Source of the DNA: Phycisphaerales bacterium
Lineage (GTDB): Bacteria > Planctomycetota > Phycisphaerae > Phycisphaerales > UBA1924
Length of the DNA stretch: 48,301 nucleotides
Direction: 5' to 3'
NCBI GenBank assembly: GCA_016741915.1
Contig: JACVCS010000023.1
Span: forward strand, 1 to 48,301
Shown here piece by piece: positions 23,995 to 31,110 of the stretch. The notes below the pieces were generated by a model. It was not told where the DNA came from. It ran no database searches and saw nothing but the letters and a program-made list of their open reading frames with translations. Position numbers and translations under genes: made by a program. How positions within the stretch are numbered: the stretch's first letter is position 1; the number at the start of each line of letters is the position of its first letter.

Positions 23995-24780
23995 GTGGTG
24001 ACCACCGAACCGCCCAAACCCGTCCAAGTGCCACTCAACCCCGAGCCCCCCAAGGGCCCCGAGGCCGAGCCGGCCGCGCCCACGCAACTGCCGCTCTTCG
24101 AAACGCCGACCGCCGCTGACGGCATTGGTTCAACCTCTGAACCAACCGCCGAGCCGAGCGCCGAGGCACCCAAGCCCTCAACCGAAAAAAAGCCCACGGA
24201 ACCGACCGATTTCGTCGACGATGAGCCGGCGGGAATGGTGCCCGAGGGTTTGTCCTCATCTGGAACGGGGGCGGCGGCGGTGATGAGCCCGCCGGTGCGC
24301 GCCCGACGTGGGCCTTTGCTGGATCCGGGGTGGCTCTTCCTGATCGCGGGGGTGGCGTTGATCGCGTTTACGGTGATCATTCCCGCGGTGAATGACCTGC
24401 ACGACGCGGAGTACTACCGCGAGCGGATGCGGTCGGTCGAGCAGCACCGTCTGGACCGGTTGACACGGTACCAGGGGTATCACGAGGCTTTGCGGGATGG
24501 TGAGCCGGGGCTGGTGCGGTCGCTGGCGGCGACGCAGCTCAACCAAGCGCCGGAGAACGCGAAGCTGCTGCAGAACCCGGATCCGAACGCGCCGCCACGG
24601 TCGGCGTCGATTTTCGGGGCGTTGGAGCCCCCGCCGCTGGTGATGCCGAGCAAGCCCGTGCGGGAGGTCAGCACGCTGGAGAAATGGGCGACGGACGACC
24701 GGTCGCGGTTGTGGCTGCTGGCCAGCGGGGCGCTGTTGATCCTGATCGGGCTGCTGCCGCCGTCGCGTGGGCGGGTTTGA
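23995..24780 (+). CDS. Proline-rich two-helix membrane protein of unknown function
   Basis: I do not recognise a family. The 261-residue product has a long disordered Pro/Glu/Ala/Thr-rich N terminus (about 1-105). A membrane segment follows (PGWLFLIAGVALIAFTVIIPAV, about 111-132), then a charged helical stretch (NDLHDAEYYRERMRSVEQHR), a Pro-rich loop, and a second membrane segment near the C terminus (LWLLASGALLILIGLLPP). The N terminus would be cytoplasmic if the helices form a hairpin. The start is GTG 23995 or the next codon GTG 23998; TATCCT lies 13 bases before the former. Base use changes within the gene from C-rich to G-rich near 24240. It sits before rnpA and might be co-transcribed. 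Confidence 0.7.
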   Translation: MVTTEPPKPVQVPLNPEPPKGPEAEPAAPTQLPLFETPTAADGIGSTSEPTAEPSAEAPKPSTEKKPTEPTDFVDDEPAGMVPEGLSSSGTGAAAVMSPPVRARRGPLLDPGWLFLIAGVALIAFTVIIPAVNDLHDAEYYRERMRSVEQHRLDRLTRYQGYHEALRDGEPGLVRSLAATQLNQAPENAKLLQNPDPNAPPRSASIFGALEPPPLVMPSKPVREVSTLEKWATDDRSRLWLLASGALLILIGLLPPSRGRV

Positions 24781-24867
24781 GCGCGCACCGGCGGGTCTTC
24801 TAGGATTTGTCGAAGTCGGGGCATGGTTGCGAATCGTCGTTCGCACCGGCCCGGAGTCTTTGCACGC

Positions 24868-25335
24868 ATGCCCGAGCCGAGCGAAAAGAACGGTGCCTCG
24901 GTCAAAACCACCGCGGACGGTGGCGGGAAGCCGGCGCGGCTGGTCTTTCGAAAGAACCAGCGGCTCACACACGCCAAGCAGTACGCGAAGGTCTACGCCC
25001 GTCGCTGTTCGGTCAACCGGGCCCAGGTTCGGATTTATGCGGAACTGAACGGGACCGAGCCAGCGATTACCCGGCTGGGGCTTTCCGTGGGGCGGAAGTT
25101 CGGCCCGGCGGTTGCGCGGAACCGTTTCAAACGCCTGATCCGCGAGGCGTTCCGGCTGAGCCAGCGTGAACTGCCGACGGGGCTGGACCTGATCGTGCAA
25201 AGTCACCCGCACGAGACGTTGACGCTCGATGGGTATCGCGAACTGCTGCTGGGAGCGGCGCGAAGCCTGGATCATCGGCTGCGCGGCGGGCGCGAGGGCA
25301 GGCAAGAAAAACGGAGTAAGCCCGATGGGCGGTGA
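24868..25335 (+). CDS. rnpA: Ribonuclease P protein component
   Basis: Protein subunit of RNase P, which trims the 5' leader of precursor tRNAs together with the catalytic RNA. The 155-residue product has an N-terminal tail of about 22 residues, the LVFRKNQRLTHAKQYAKVY opening helix, and the RNR signature VARNRFKRLIREAFR (residues 82-96). The C terminus is basic. It is longer than the usual 110-130 residues because of both tails. ATG 24868 is chosen because CCCGGAG precedes it, though ATG 24823 is possible. rpmH, which usually precedes rnpA in bacteria, is absent. yidD overlaps the 3' end. Confidence 0.93.
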   Translation: MPEPSEKNGASVKTTADGGGKPARLVFRKNQRLTHAKQYAKVYARRCSVNRAQVRIYAELNGTEPAITRLGLSVGRKFGPAVARNRFKRLIREAFRLSQRELPTGLDLIVQSHPHETLTLDGYRELLLGAARSLDHRLRGGREGRQEKRSKPDGR

Positions 25336-25648
25336 TGGTGGGCATGATCCGCGGTGCGGATGTGGGCGGGAAACGCACGCTCACGTGATGCCCTCGGCGA
25401 GAAAACGCCCCGGGTCCGCGGCGTGGGTGATGATCACCCTGATCGGCGTCTACCGCGCGGTGCTGGCGCCTTTTCTTGGTGGGCGGTGCCGGTTTTATCC
25501 CTCGTGCAGCGTGTACGCGCAGCAGGCCTTTGAGATTCACCCGTGGTGGCGGGCGCTGTGGCTGACGCTTCGGCGGTTGTCGCGGTGTCACCCGCTGGGC
25601 GGGCACGGGGTGGATCCGGTCCCCGAGGCGGTGCGAAAGGGAAAATGA
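25325..25648 (+). CDS. yidD: Membrane protein insertion efficiency factor YidD
   Basis: Small protein that assists YidC-dependent membrane protein insertion at the inner membrane. The hallmark is GGRCRFYPSCSVYAQQAFEIHP, with Cys residues at 55 and 61, followed by RRLSRCHPLGGHGVDPVP. ATG 25325 overlaps the rnpA 3' end by 11 bp and has GGAG 9 bases upstream, suggesting translational coupling. This gives 107 residues; ATG 25388 would give 86, nearer the usual 70-90. The rnpA-yidD order is standard, but yidC does not follow: the next gene is a TetR regulator with its own promoter-like box. Confidence 0.92.
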   Translation: MGGDGGHDPRCGCGRETHAHVMPSARKRPGSAAWVMITLIGVYRAVLAPFLGGRCRFYPSCSVYAQQAFEIHPWWRALWLTLRRLSRCHPLGGHGVDPVPEAVRKGK

Positions 25649-25692
25649 TGTCGGCGGCATCGCGCGGAGCGTGATTCGCGCGCGGTGCCCGC

Positions 25693-25698
25693 TACCAT
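25693..25698 (+). promoter_or_regulatory. -10-like box of the TetR gene
   Basis: TACCAT ending 7 bases before ATG 25706. It supports this start over the GTG at 25685. Confidence 0.5.
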
Positions 25699-25705
25699 CG
25701 ACCCG

Positions 25706-26362
25706 ATGTCAAGGCTTCCCGCGGCAGCTCGGCGTGCACAGCTTCTCGACTCGGCGGCGACGGTCTTCGCCGTGCGCGGGTTCGCGGGGACGACGACGGC
25801 TGAACTGGCGAAGGCGGCGGGGGTCAGCGAGCCGATCATCTATCGGCACTTCAAAAGCAAGAAAGAGCTCTTCATCGAGCTGGTGCGGATGACCGGTCAG
25901 GAGACCATCCGCGCGTGGGAACAGTCGCTGAAAGACCTGACCGACCCGGCGGAGCGGCTGGTTCGGCTCATCGGCTCGAACCCGATGGTCACGCAGCGCG
26001 GGCAGACGCGCTACCGCGTGATCGTGCAGGCGATGACCGAAACGGAAGACGCGGATATCCAACTGGCGCTGCGTGACCACATCGCGGGTCTGCACGCCAG
26101 CCTGTCGCGCGAAGTGAAGAACGCGCAGGACGCCGGCGTGGTCAGCAAACGCTTCAGCCCGGAACTGACAAGCTGGGCGCTGATCTACATCGGGCTTGGC
26201 TACGGCACACTCAGCGCCATGCACATGCCCAACCACGGCTTGGACAAGCAGGGCAACCACATCGACGACGTGCTGGGGCAGTTGATCCTGGGGGACAACT
26301 ACAAGCGCGCGGTCGAGGCGGCGAAGAACGCGGCGATGGGGAAGAGTGATTCGGGCGCGTGA
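25706..26362 (+). CDS. TetR/AcrR-family transcriptional regulator
   Basis: Predicted one-component repressor of 218 residues. The N-terminal helix-turn-helix is clear: RAQLLDSAATVFAVRGFAGTTTAELAKAAGVSEPIIYRHFKSKKELF (described in parts: helix 1 RAQLLDSAATVF, recognition region GVSEPIIYRHF). The C-terminal ligand domain is helical and gives no hint of the inducer. The gene is alone; the convergent DegT gene and the divergent yidD end flank it. The target operator was not identified. A double palindrome follows in the convergent gap. Confidence 0.92.
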   Translation: MSRLPAAARRAQLLDSAATVFAVRGFAGTTTAELAKAAGVSEPIIYRHFKSKKELFIELVRMTGQETIRAWEQSLKDLTDPAERLVRLIGSNPMVTQRGQTRYRVIVQAMTETEDADIQLALRDHIAGLHASLSREVKNAQDAGVVSKRFSPELTSWALIYIGLGYGTLSAMHMPNHGLDKQGNHIDDVLGQLILGDNYKRAVEAAKNAAMGKSDSGA

Positions 26363-26410
26363 GTGTGGGTGTTTCGGCGTGGGGTGGTGTTGAACAAACA
26401 GCAGAGGGCA

Positions 26411-26444
26411 GAAAAACAAAGAGCCCACGACTTGGTCGTGGGCT
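26411..26444 (-). terminator. Terminator of the DegT aminotransferase gene
   Basis: Perfect 11-bp arms GAGCCCACGAC (26420-26430) and GTCGTGGGCTC (26434-26444) with a 3-base loop. On the minus strand it is followed by TTTGTTTTT. It probably also stops the convergent TetR transcript. Confidence 0.85.
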
Positions 26445-26483
26445 CTCGTTCGTGTACGAGCAGTCGAAGAAAAACCCAGGAAT

Positions 26484-26501
26484 CCACGACTGAAGTCGTG
26501 G
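26484..26501. repeat. Second palindrome sharing the CCACGAC core
   Basis: CCACGAC, TGAA, GTCGTGG: 7-bp arms and, on the minus strand, a TTCA loop. It repeats the inner core of the terminator 40 bases away, as if duplicated. Confidence 0.7.
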
Positions 26502-26510
26502 GCGCTGAAC

Positions 26511-27686
26511 TCAGGCCTTGTTGTTGGCGATGACTTTGCGGATGGCGTTGATGATCTGATCGAAGTGGGCGTCGGTGAGGCCGTGGTGCATGGGGAGGCT
26601 GAGCACGCGGGCGCCGAGGGAATCGGCGATGGGCCAGGGCGCGGTCTGCATGCCCATGAACTCTTTGAAGGCGGGCTGCTGGGGCAGGCTGCGGGGGTAG
26701 TGCACGGCGGAGGGCACGCCCTCGGCCATGAGCTGCTTGGAGAACTCGTCGCGTGAACAGCGGAGCTTTTCGATGTTGAGCTTGAGGGTGTAGAGGTGGT
26801 AGACGCTCACGGAGCCGGGGGTTGCGCGCATCGGGGTGATGTACGCGGCGAACTCGCTGAGCAGGTTGTCGTAGCGGGCGGCGGCCTGCTGACGGGCGGC
26901 GGTCTCGGCGGGGAGACGGTCGAGGCGTGAGCAGGCGATGGCGCCGGCCATGTCGTTCATGCGGTAGTTGTAACCGACCTGTTCGTGGAGGTACTTCTCG
27001 GTTTCGCCGTGGGAGCGGAGGAGTTTGATCTGGCGGGCGAGGGCGTCGTCGTTGCAGGTGATCATGCCGCCTTCGCCGGTGCCGAGGTTCTTGGTGGCGT
27101 AGAAGGAGTAGGTCACGGCGTCGCCGAACTTACCGACGGGCTGGCCTTTGTAGGTGGAGAGGTGGGATTGGGCGCAGTCGTAGACGACCTTGAAGCCGTG
27201 CTTTTTGGCGAGGTCTTGCACGGCGTCGATATCGACGGGGGTGCCGTACATGTGGGTGGCGGCGATGCCGGTGGTCTTTTTGGTGACGCGTTTGGCGGCG
27301 TCGTTCATGTCGATCTGGCCGGTGGCGGGGTCGGCGTCGACGAAGATGGGGTTGCAGCCGCGGGCGACGAGCATGGCGGCGGTGGCGATGTAGGACCAAG
27401 CGGGGACGAGGACGTCGTCGCCGCGCTTGAAGAGGGGCTCGTAGGCGAGTTGGAGGGCGCAGGTGCCGTTGGCGCAGGTCATGGCGTGCTTGGCGCCGGA
27501 CATTTCACCGAGGCGCTTTTCGAGCTCTTCGCACTTGCTGGCGGCGCGGAGCATGCCGGAGCGGAGGACTTTGTTGACGGCTTCGATGTCGGCTTCATGC
27601 AGTTGGGGGAGCATGAAGGGGACGGTGGGCTTGGCGGCGGGTGCGGCGGAGACGACGGCGGGTGCGGGCTTGGTGACGGTGCTCAT
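26511..27686 (-). CDS. DegT/DnrJ/EryC1-family PLP-dependent aminotransferase
   Basis: Predicted sugar aminotransferase of 391 residues, cytosolic, converting a nucleotide-linked keto-sugar to an amino sugar. The PLP-binding Lys is K199 in YSFYATKNLGTGEGGM. D170 and Q173 in VVYDCAQSHL contact the cofactor in this family. Other landmarks are CANGTCALQLA and VLVPAWSYIATAAM. ATG 27686 starts a 20-residue Ala/Pro/Thr-rich tail; the earlier codon at 27716 is less likely. No other sugar-nucleotide gene adjoins it, so its product could enter glycan or glycolipid synthesis, perhaps with the glycosyltransferase at 15707 (speculative). The gap to the divergent adaptor operon is 212 bp. Confidence 0.92.
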   Translation of the reverse strand: MSTVTKPAPAVVSAAPAAKPTVPFMLPQLHEADIEAVNKVLRSGMLRAASKCEELEKRLGEMSGAKHAMTCANGTCALQLAYEPLFKRGDDVLVPAWSYIATAAMLVARGCNPIFVDADPATGQIDMNDAAKRVTKKTTGIAATHMYGTPVDIDAVQDLAKKHGFKVVYDCAQSHLSTYKGQPVGKFGDAVTYSFYATKNLGTGEGGMITCNDDALARQIKLLRSHGETEKYLHEQVGYNYRMNDMAGAIACSRLDRLPAETAARQQAAARYDNLLSEFAAYITPMRATPGSVSVYHLYTLKLNIEKLRCSRDEFSKQLMAEGVPSAVHYPRSLPQQPAFKEFMGMQTAPWPIADSLGARVLSLPMHHGLTDAHFDQIINAIRKVIANNKA

Positions 27687-27886
27687 GGGGGGGGTTCCAA
27701 ATTTCCACATGGCCAAAGTGTCAAATGGCCAAATCAGGAAGGGGGAGGGGATCCGGGATTCGGGAGACTTCGGGTTGGACGAGCCGAAGGGTTGGAGTAG
27801 GGACCGCTGAAGCGGTTGTGAAGGCTAGGTCAAGAGAACGGTGCTTTCGCCGGACCCGCGTGGCGGGTTGCAGCGAATGGAGGATC

Positions 27887-27892
27887 TAGAAT
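27887..27892 (+). promoter_or_regulatory. -10-like box of the adaptor/M50/SecA operon
   Basis: TAGAAT ending 6 bases before ATG 27899. It is the likely single promoter of the four-gene operon and suggests a leaderless first cistron. Confidence 0.55.
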
Positions 27893-27898
27893 CACACG

Positions 27899-29005
27899 AT
27901 GCGATCAACCACGATTGTTGGTACTTGTTTGGCTTTGATGATTTTTCCCGGCGTGATCGGGGGTGCGGGGGTCGTGCGCGCGGCGTCGGCGGGGGATGAG
28001 ACGAAGGGTCGCGATGGTGGCCCGATGGTTGCGCCAACGATCGAGGAAGCGAGCGCGGGGACGAAGGTGAAGAACGCGGCGCGCGGGAAGAGCTTCGACG
28101 AACGGGCGGCGGCGTTCGGTGGGTACACCTGGGTCACGCGGCCCAACCGCGATGCGGTGATGGCGTTTACCTTCCCGGTGGAGATCGCGCAGGTCGCGGT
28201 GAAGCCCGGGCAGAAGGTCAAGGCGGGGGACCTGCTCGTTCGCGCGCGGGATACCGAGGCGACGGCGTCGCTTGAGGTTCAGCGTGTGCGGGCGGATAAC
28301 GACGCGCCGGTGCGGAACGCGAAGGCGAGTTTGGAGATGGCGAAGATCCGGTTTGAAGCCGCGGAACGGGCGAAGAGCGGCAACGCGATGAACCCGCAGG
28401 AATATGACGAGCGGCGGCTGGGACTCGCGGCGGCGGAGGCGGCGCTGGCGAACGCGCTGGCATCACAGAAAGAAGAGCAGCAGAAACTCGCGCAGTTGCA
28501 AGAACAGGTGCAGCGGTACCGGATCGAGGCGCGCTTCGATGGGATTCTGGACATGGTGACGGCGGAGCCCGGGCAGGCGGTGGACCTGCAGCAGCCGATC
28601 ATCCGGTTGGTGAACATCGATCCGCTGTGGGCGGATGTGCCGACGTCGACCGAAGAGACGCTGAAGCTGAAGCTGGGCGAAGGATCGGCGGCGTGGGTGC
28701 TGCTGGACGTTCCTGAAGAGATGGGCGGCGCGGAGGTGATGCGGGCGCGGGTTTTGAGCGTGGCGCCGGTGACCGACGCGGCGGGGAGCCGGCGTGTGCG
28801 GGTGGAGATTGATAACCCCAAGCAGATCCCGGCGGGGACGCGCGTGCAGGTTCGGTTTACGCAGCCGAGCGAGAGCGAGATGATGGGTGGGGCGAAGCCG
28901 ACGGGTGCGAATGTGCCTGTGAAAGAGACGGGTGTTGAGAAACCTGTCTCGGAGCAGCGTGAATCGGCGGCGGCGACGACGGGCGCTGGTGCTTCACCTC
29001 GCTGA
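27899..29005 (+). CDS. Secreted HlyD/RND-type periplasmic adaptor protein
   Basis: Predicted periplasmic adaptor of 368 residues. It has a signal peptide (about 1-29) and no later membrane helix. The two lipoyl half-motifs are AQVAVKPGQKVKAGDLLVRARD (about 97-118) and the matching RIEARFDGILDMVTAEPGQAVD (208-229). Between them is an alpha-helical hairpin (about 119-205) with heptad pattern, and after them a beta-barrel domain (to about 320) and a disordered tail. Such adaptors link an inner-membrane pump to an outer-membrane channel. No RND or ABC pump is encoded here; instead two more adaptor modules and a SecA paralogue follow. It is the first gene of the operon with a 56-bp gap to the next. 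Confidence 0.88.
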   Translation: MRSTTIVGTCLALMIFPGVIGGAGVVRAASAGDETKGRDGGPMVAPTIEEASAGTKVKNAARGKSFDERAAAFGGYTWVTRPNRDAVMAFTFPVEIAQVAVKPGQKVKAGDLLVRARDTEATASLEVQRVRADNDAPVRNAKASLEMAKIRFEAAERAKSGNAMNPQEYDERRLGLAAAEAALANALASQKEEQQKLAQLQEQVQRYRIEARFDGILDMVTAEPGQAVDLQQPIIRLVNIDPLWADVPTSTEETLKLKLGEGSAAWVLLDVPEEMGGAEVMRARVLSVAPVTDAAGSRRVRVEIDNPKQIPAGTRVQVRFTQPSESEMMGGAKPTGANVPVKETGVEKPVSEQRESAAATTGAGASPR

Positions 29006-29061
29006 AGCGTTTTGAGCGAACATTCGGGCGGGGCGAGAACTGATCTGATTGGTGGAGTTGC

Positions 29062-31080
29062 ATGATCACCGACGTCAAAGAAGTCTCAGCGGCACCTTGG
29101 CAGCGACTTGTCGCGGAGTTGGCCTCGCCCGCGCCGGACGACCGGGTCTTTCTTGATCGGCTGCTGCGTGTGATCGGGCAGGTGGCGGCGGCGCGTCAGG
29201 CGGTGGTCTTTGTCCCCATGTCGGGCGAGCGGGGTGAACTGGTGGCCCGGCCTTTGGCGGTGTGGCCCGCGCCGAGTGTCGAGGGCGCGGGTGGTGGTGC
29301 GCAGCCGAGCACGATCCTGCACAGTGAGGACGCGGCGCGGGCGGCGTACGCGGCGATCGAGTCTGGGGCTTCGCGGGTTTTCAACTTGACGGGTGATTCG
29401 CCGGGGTATGAGGGTGCGCCGCCGGCGGGGCATATTTTGGCCGTGGCGCTGCCGAGTGAACAAGCGGGCGGCGGGGGTGGAACCGCGGCGAGTCCGGCGC
29501 AGTCACCCGCGGCGGCGCAGCAGCAGAAGCTTGCGCCCTCGCCGGGGGCGATCTGTCTGCTGGTTGAGGCACGCTCTCGCCCTGCGCTGCAAAGCTCGCT
29601 GGCGATGGTCGAGGTCTTGGTTGGGTACATTCATCTCCACGCGGCGCGTGGGCAGATCAAGCGGGCGCTCTCGACGGCGGCTGCGGCGGACTCGGCCGCG
29701 AAACTGCTGGGGATCGTCAACGACGCGACGAACTTCAAGGGCGCGTGCATTCAACTGGTCAACGACCTTGCGCGGCGCTTCGGGGCGGATCGCGTGGCGC
29801 TGTCGTGGGTGAAGAACGAGGCGTGCAAGGTGGTGGCGATCTCGGACACCGAGAACTTCAACCGCCAGACCGTGATGATCAAGCGGCTTGAGGCGGCGAT
29901 GGACGAGTGCCTCGATCAGGACCACGCGGTGATGTACCCCGCGCCGAGCGCCGAGACCGACGCGGTGCTCGGGCGCGCGATCGTGTACTGCCATCGCGAG
30001 CTGGGCACGGCTGATCAACACCTACGAGTGTGTTCGGTCCCGCTTCGGCACAACGACCAGACCGTCGGCGTGGTGACCTTTGAGACCAAGGCCTCGACGA
30101 CGACGGGGATTGATCCGTCGGTGGTGGAGCGTGTGCAGGCGGTGATGGACCTGGTTGCGCCGGTGTTGAGTGTGAGAAGGCGGGATGATCTGCCGTGGGC
30201 TTTGCGGACGCTGGAGAGTGCGCGGACGGGCGGGGCGTGGCTGGTCGGGCCTCGGCACACGCTGTGGAAGCTCGCGGCGCTGGCGCTGATGACGGCGCTG
30301 ATCGCGTGCACGGTGATCCGCACCACGCACCGTGTGGGCGCTCTGGCGGAGCTTCGCCCGGTTGAGAAGCGGATCATCGCGGCGCCGCTGGACGGGGTGA
30401 TCCGGGCGCTCGGGCCGAGCGCGAAGGCGGGCGAGCAGGTGAAGGCGGGGGACGTGCTGGTTGAGTTTGACACCGCGGAGCTGAAGCTGCAGTTGCAGGA
30501 TGCGCTGTCGAGATTGTCGCAGGCTGAGAAAGCGCGGGCGCAGGCAATGAAGGATGCGAAGCCGCCCGAGGCGGCGCGGGCGCAGGCGCAGGCCGAGGCG
30601 GCGCAGGCGCAGATCGATCTGTACCGCTCGCGGCTGGAGCGTGCGACGGTGCTTGCGCCGATCAACGGGACGGTCATCACGGGGAATCTCACCGACCGGA
30701 TCGGCGCGTCGGTGAAGCTGGGTGACGAACTCTTTCAGATCGCGCCGCTCGACCGCATGATCGCGGTGGTGCGGCTGGATGAGAGCGATCTGCTGCTGGA
30801 CGCGGAGGGCAAGCCGCTGATCGCGCCGGGGAGCAAGGGGACGATCGCCACGCGCTCCAACCCCGGCGCGGGGTTCAGCGTGACGGTGCAGCGGATTGTG
30901 CCTATGGCGCAGGCGAGCGACGGCAAGAACCTCTTCGAAGTGTGGACCAGCGTCGATCAGCCCGCGGCGTGGATGCGCCCGGGTATGGAAGCGGTGGCGA
31001 GGCTCGATTCGGGGAGCCGATCGCTCATGTGGATCGGCACGCGGAAAGTCGTCGACGCGGTTCGGCTGTGGTGGTGGTAA
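29062..31080 (+). CDS. GAF-GAF-TM-HlyD fusion protein
   Basis: A 672-residue inner-membrane protein. Residues 10-190 look like a diverged GAF domain interrupted by an Ala/Gly/Pro/Gln loop (about 133-160). Residues 210-370 form a second GAF-like domain (VPLRHNDQTVGVVTFE near the end). A single membrane helix (WKLAALALMTALIACTVI, about 402-419) precedes an HlyD adaptor: lipoyl half at 430-470, coiled coil at 473-525 rich in Ala and Gln, second lipoyl half at 527-560, and beta-barrel to 650. The GAF part should be cytoplasmic and the adaptor periplasmic, so a cytosolic ligand could gate an envelope complex. There is no catalytic output domain. It starts 56 bp after the first adaptor and ends 30 bp before the M50 fusion gene. 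Confidence 0.85.
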   Translation: MITDVKEVSAAPWQRLVAELASPAPDDRVFLDRLLRVIGQVAAARQAVVFVPMSGERGELVARPLAVWPAPSVEGAGGGAQPSTILHSEDAARAAYAAIESGASRVFNLTGDSPGYEGAPPAGHILAVALPSEQAGGGGGTAASPAQSPAAAQQQKLAPSPGAICLLVEARSRPALQSSLAMVEVLVGYIHLHAARGQIKRALSTAAAADSAAKLLGIVNDATNFKGACIQLVNDLARRFGADRVALSWVKNEACKVVAISDTENFNRQTVMIKRLEAAMDECLDQDHAVMYPAPSAETDAVLGRAIVYCHRELGTADQHLRVCSVPLRHNDQTVGVVTFETKASTTTGIDPSVVERVQAVMDLVAPVLSVRRRDDLPWALRTLESARTGGAWLVGPRHTLWKLAALALMTALIACTVIRTTHRVGALAELRPVEKRIIAAPLDGVIRALGPSAKAGEQVKAGDVLVEFDTAELKLQLQDALSRLSQAEKARAQAMKDAKPPEAARAQAQAEAAQAQIDLYRSRLERATVLAPINGTVITGNLTDRIGASVKLGDELFQIAPLDRMIAVVRLDESDLLLDAEGKPLIAPGSKGTIATRSNPGAGFSVTVQRIVPMAQASDGKNLFEVWTSVDQPAAWMRPGMEAVARLDSGSRSLMWIGTRKVVDAVRLWWW

Positions 31081-31110
31081 GAACCGCTCGCGAAGAGTGA
31101 ATCGGCAATC

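Noticed and set aside
24801..24806. TAGGAT as a leaderless box for rnpA
   Set aside because: It lies 16 bases before ATG 24823 and much further from 24868, outside the 6-9 base range of the others.
27697..27740. AAATGGCCAAA-type imperfect repeat before the adaptor operon
   Set aside because: Only two imperfect copies; too little to call a repeat or an operator.
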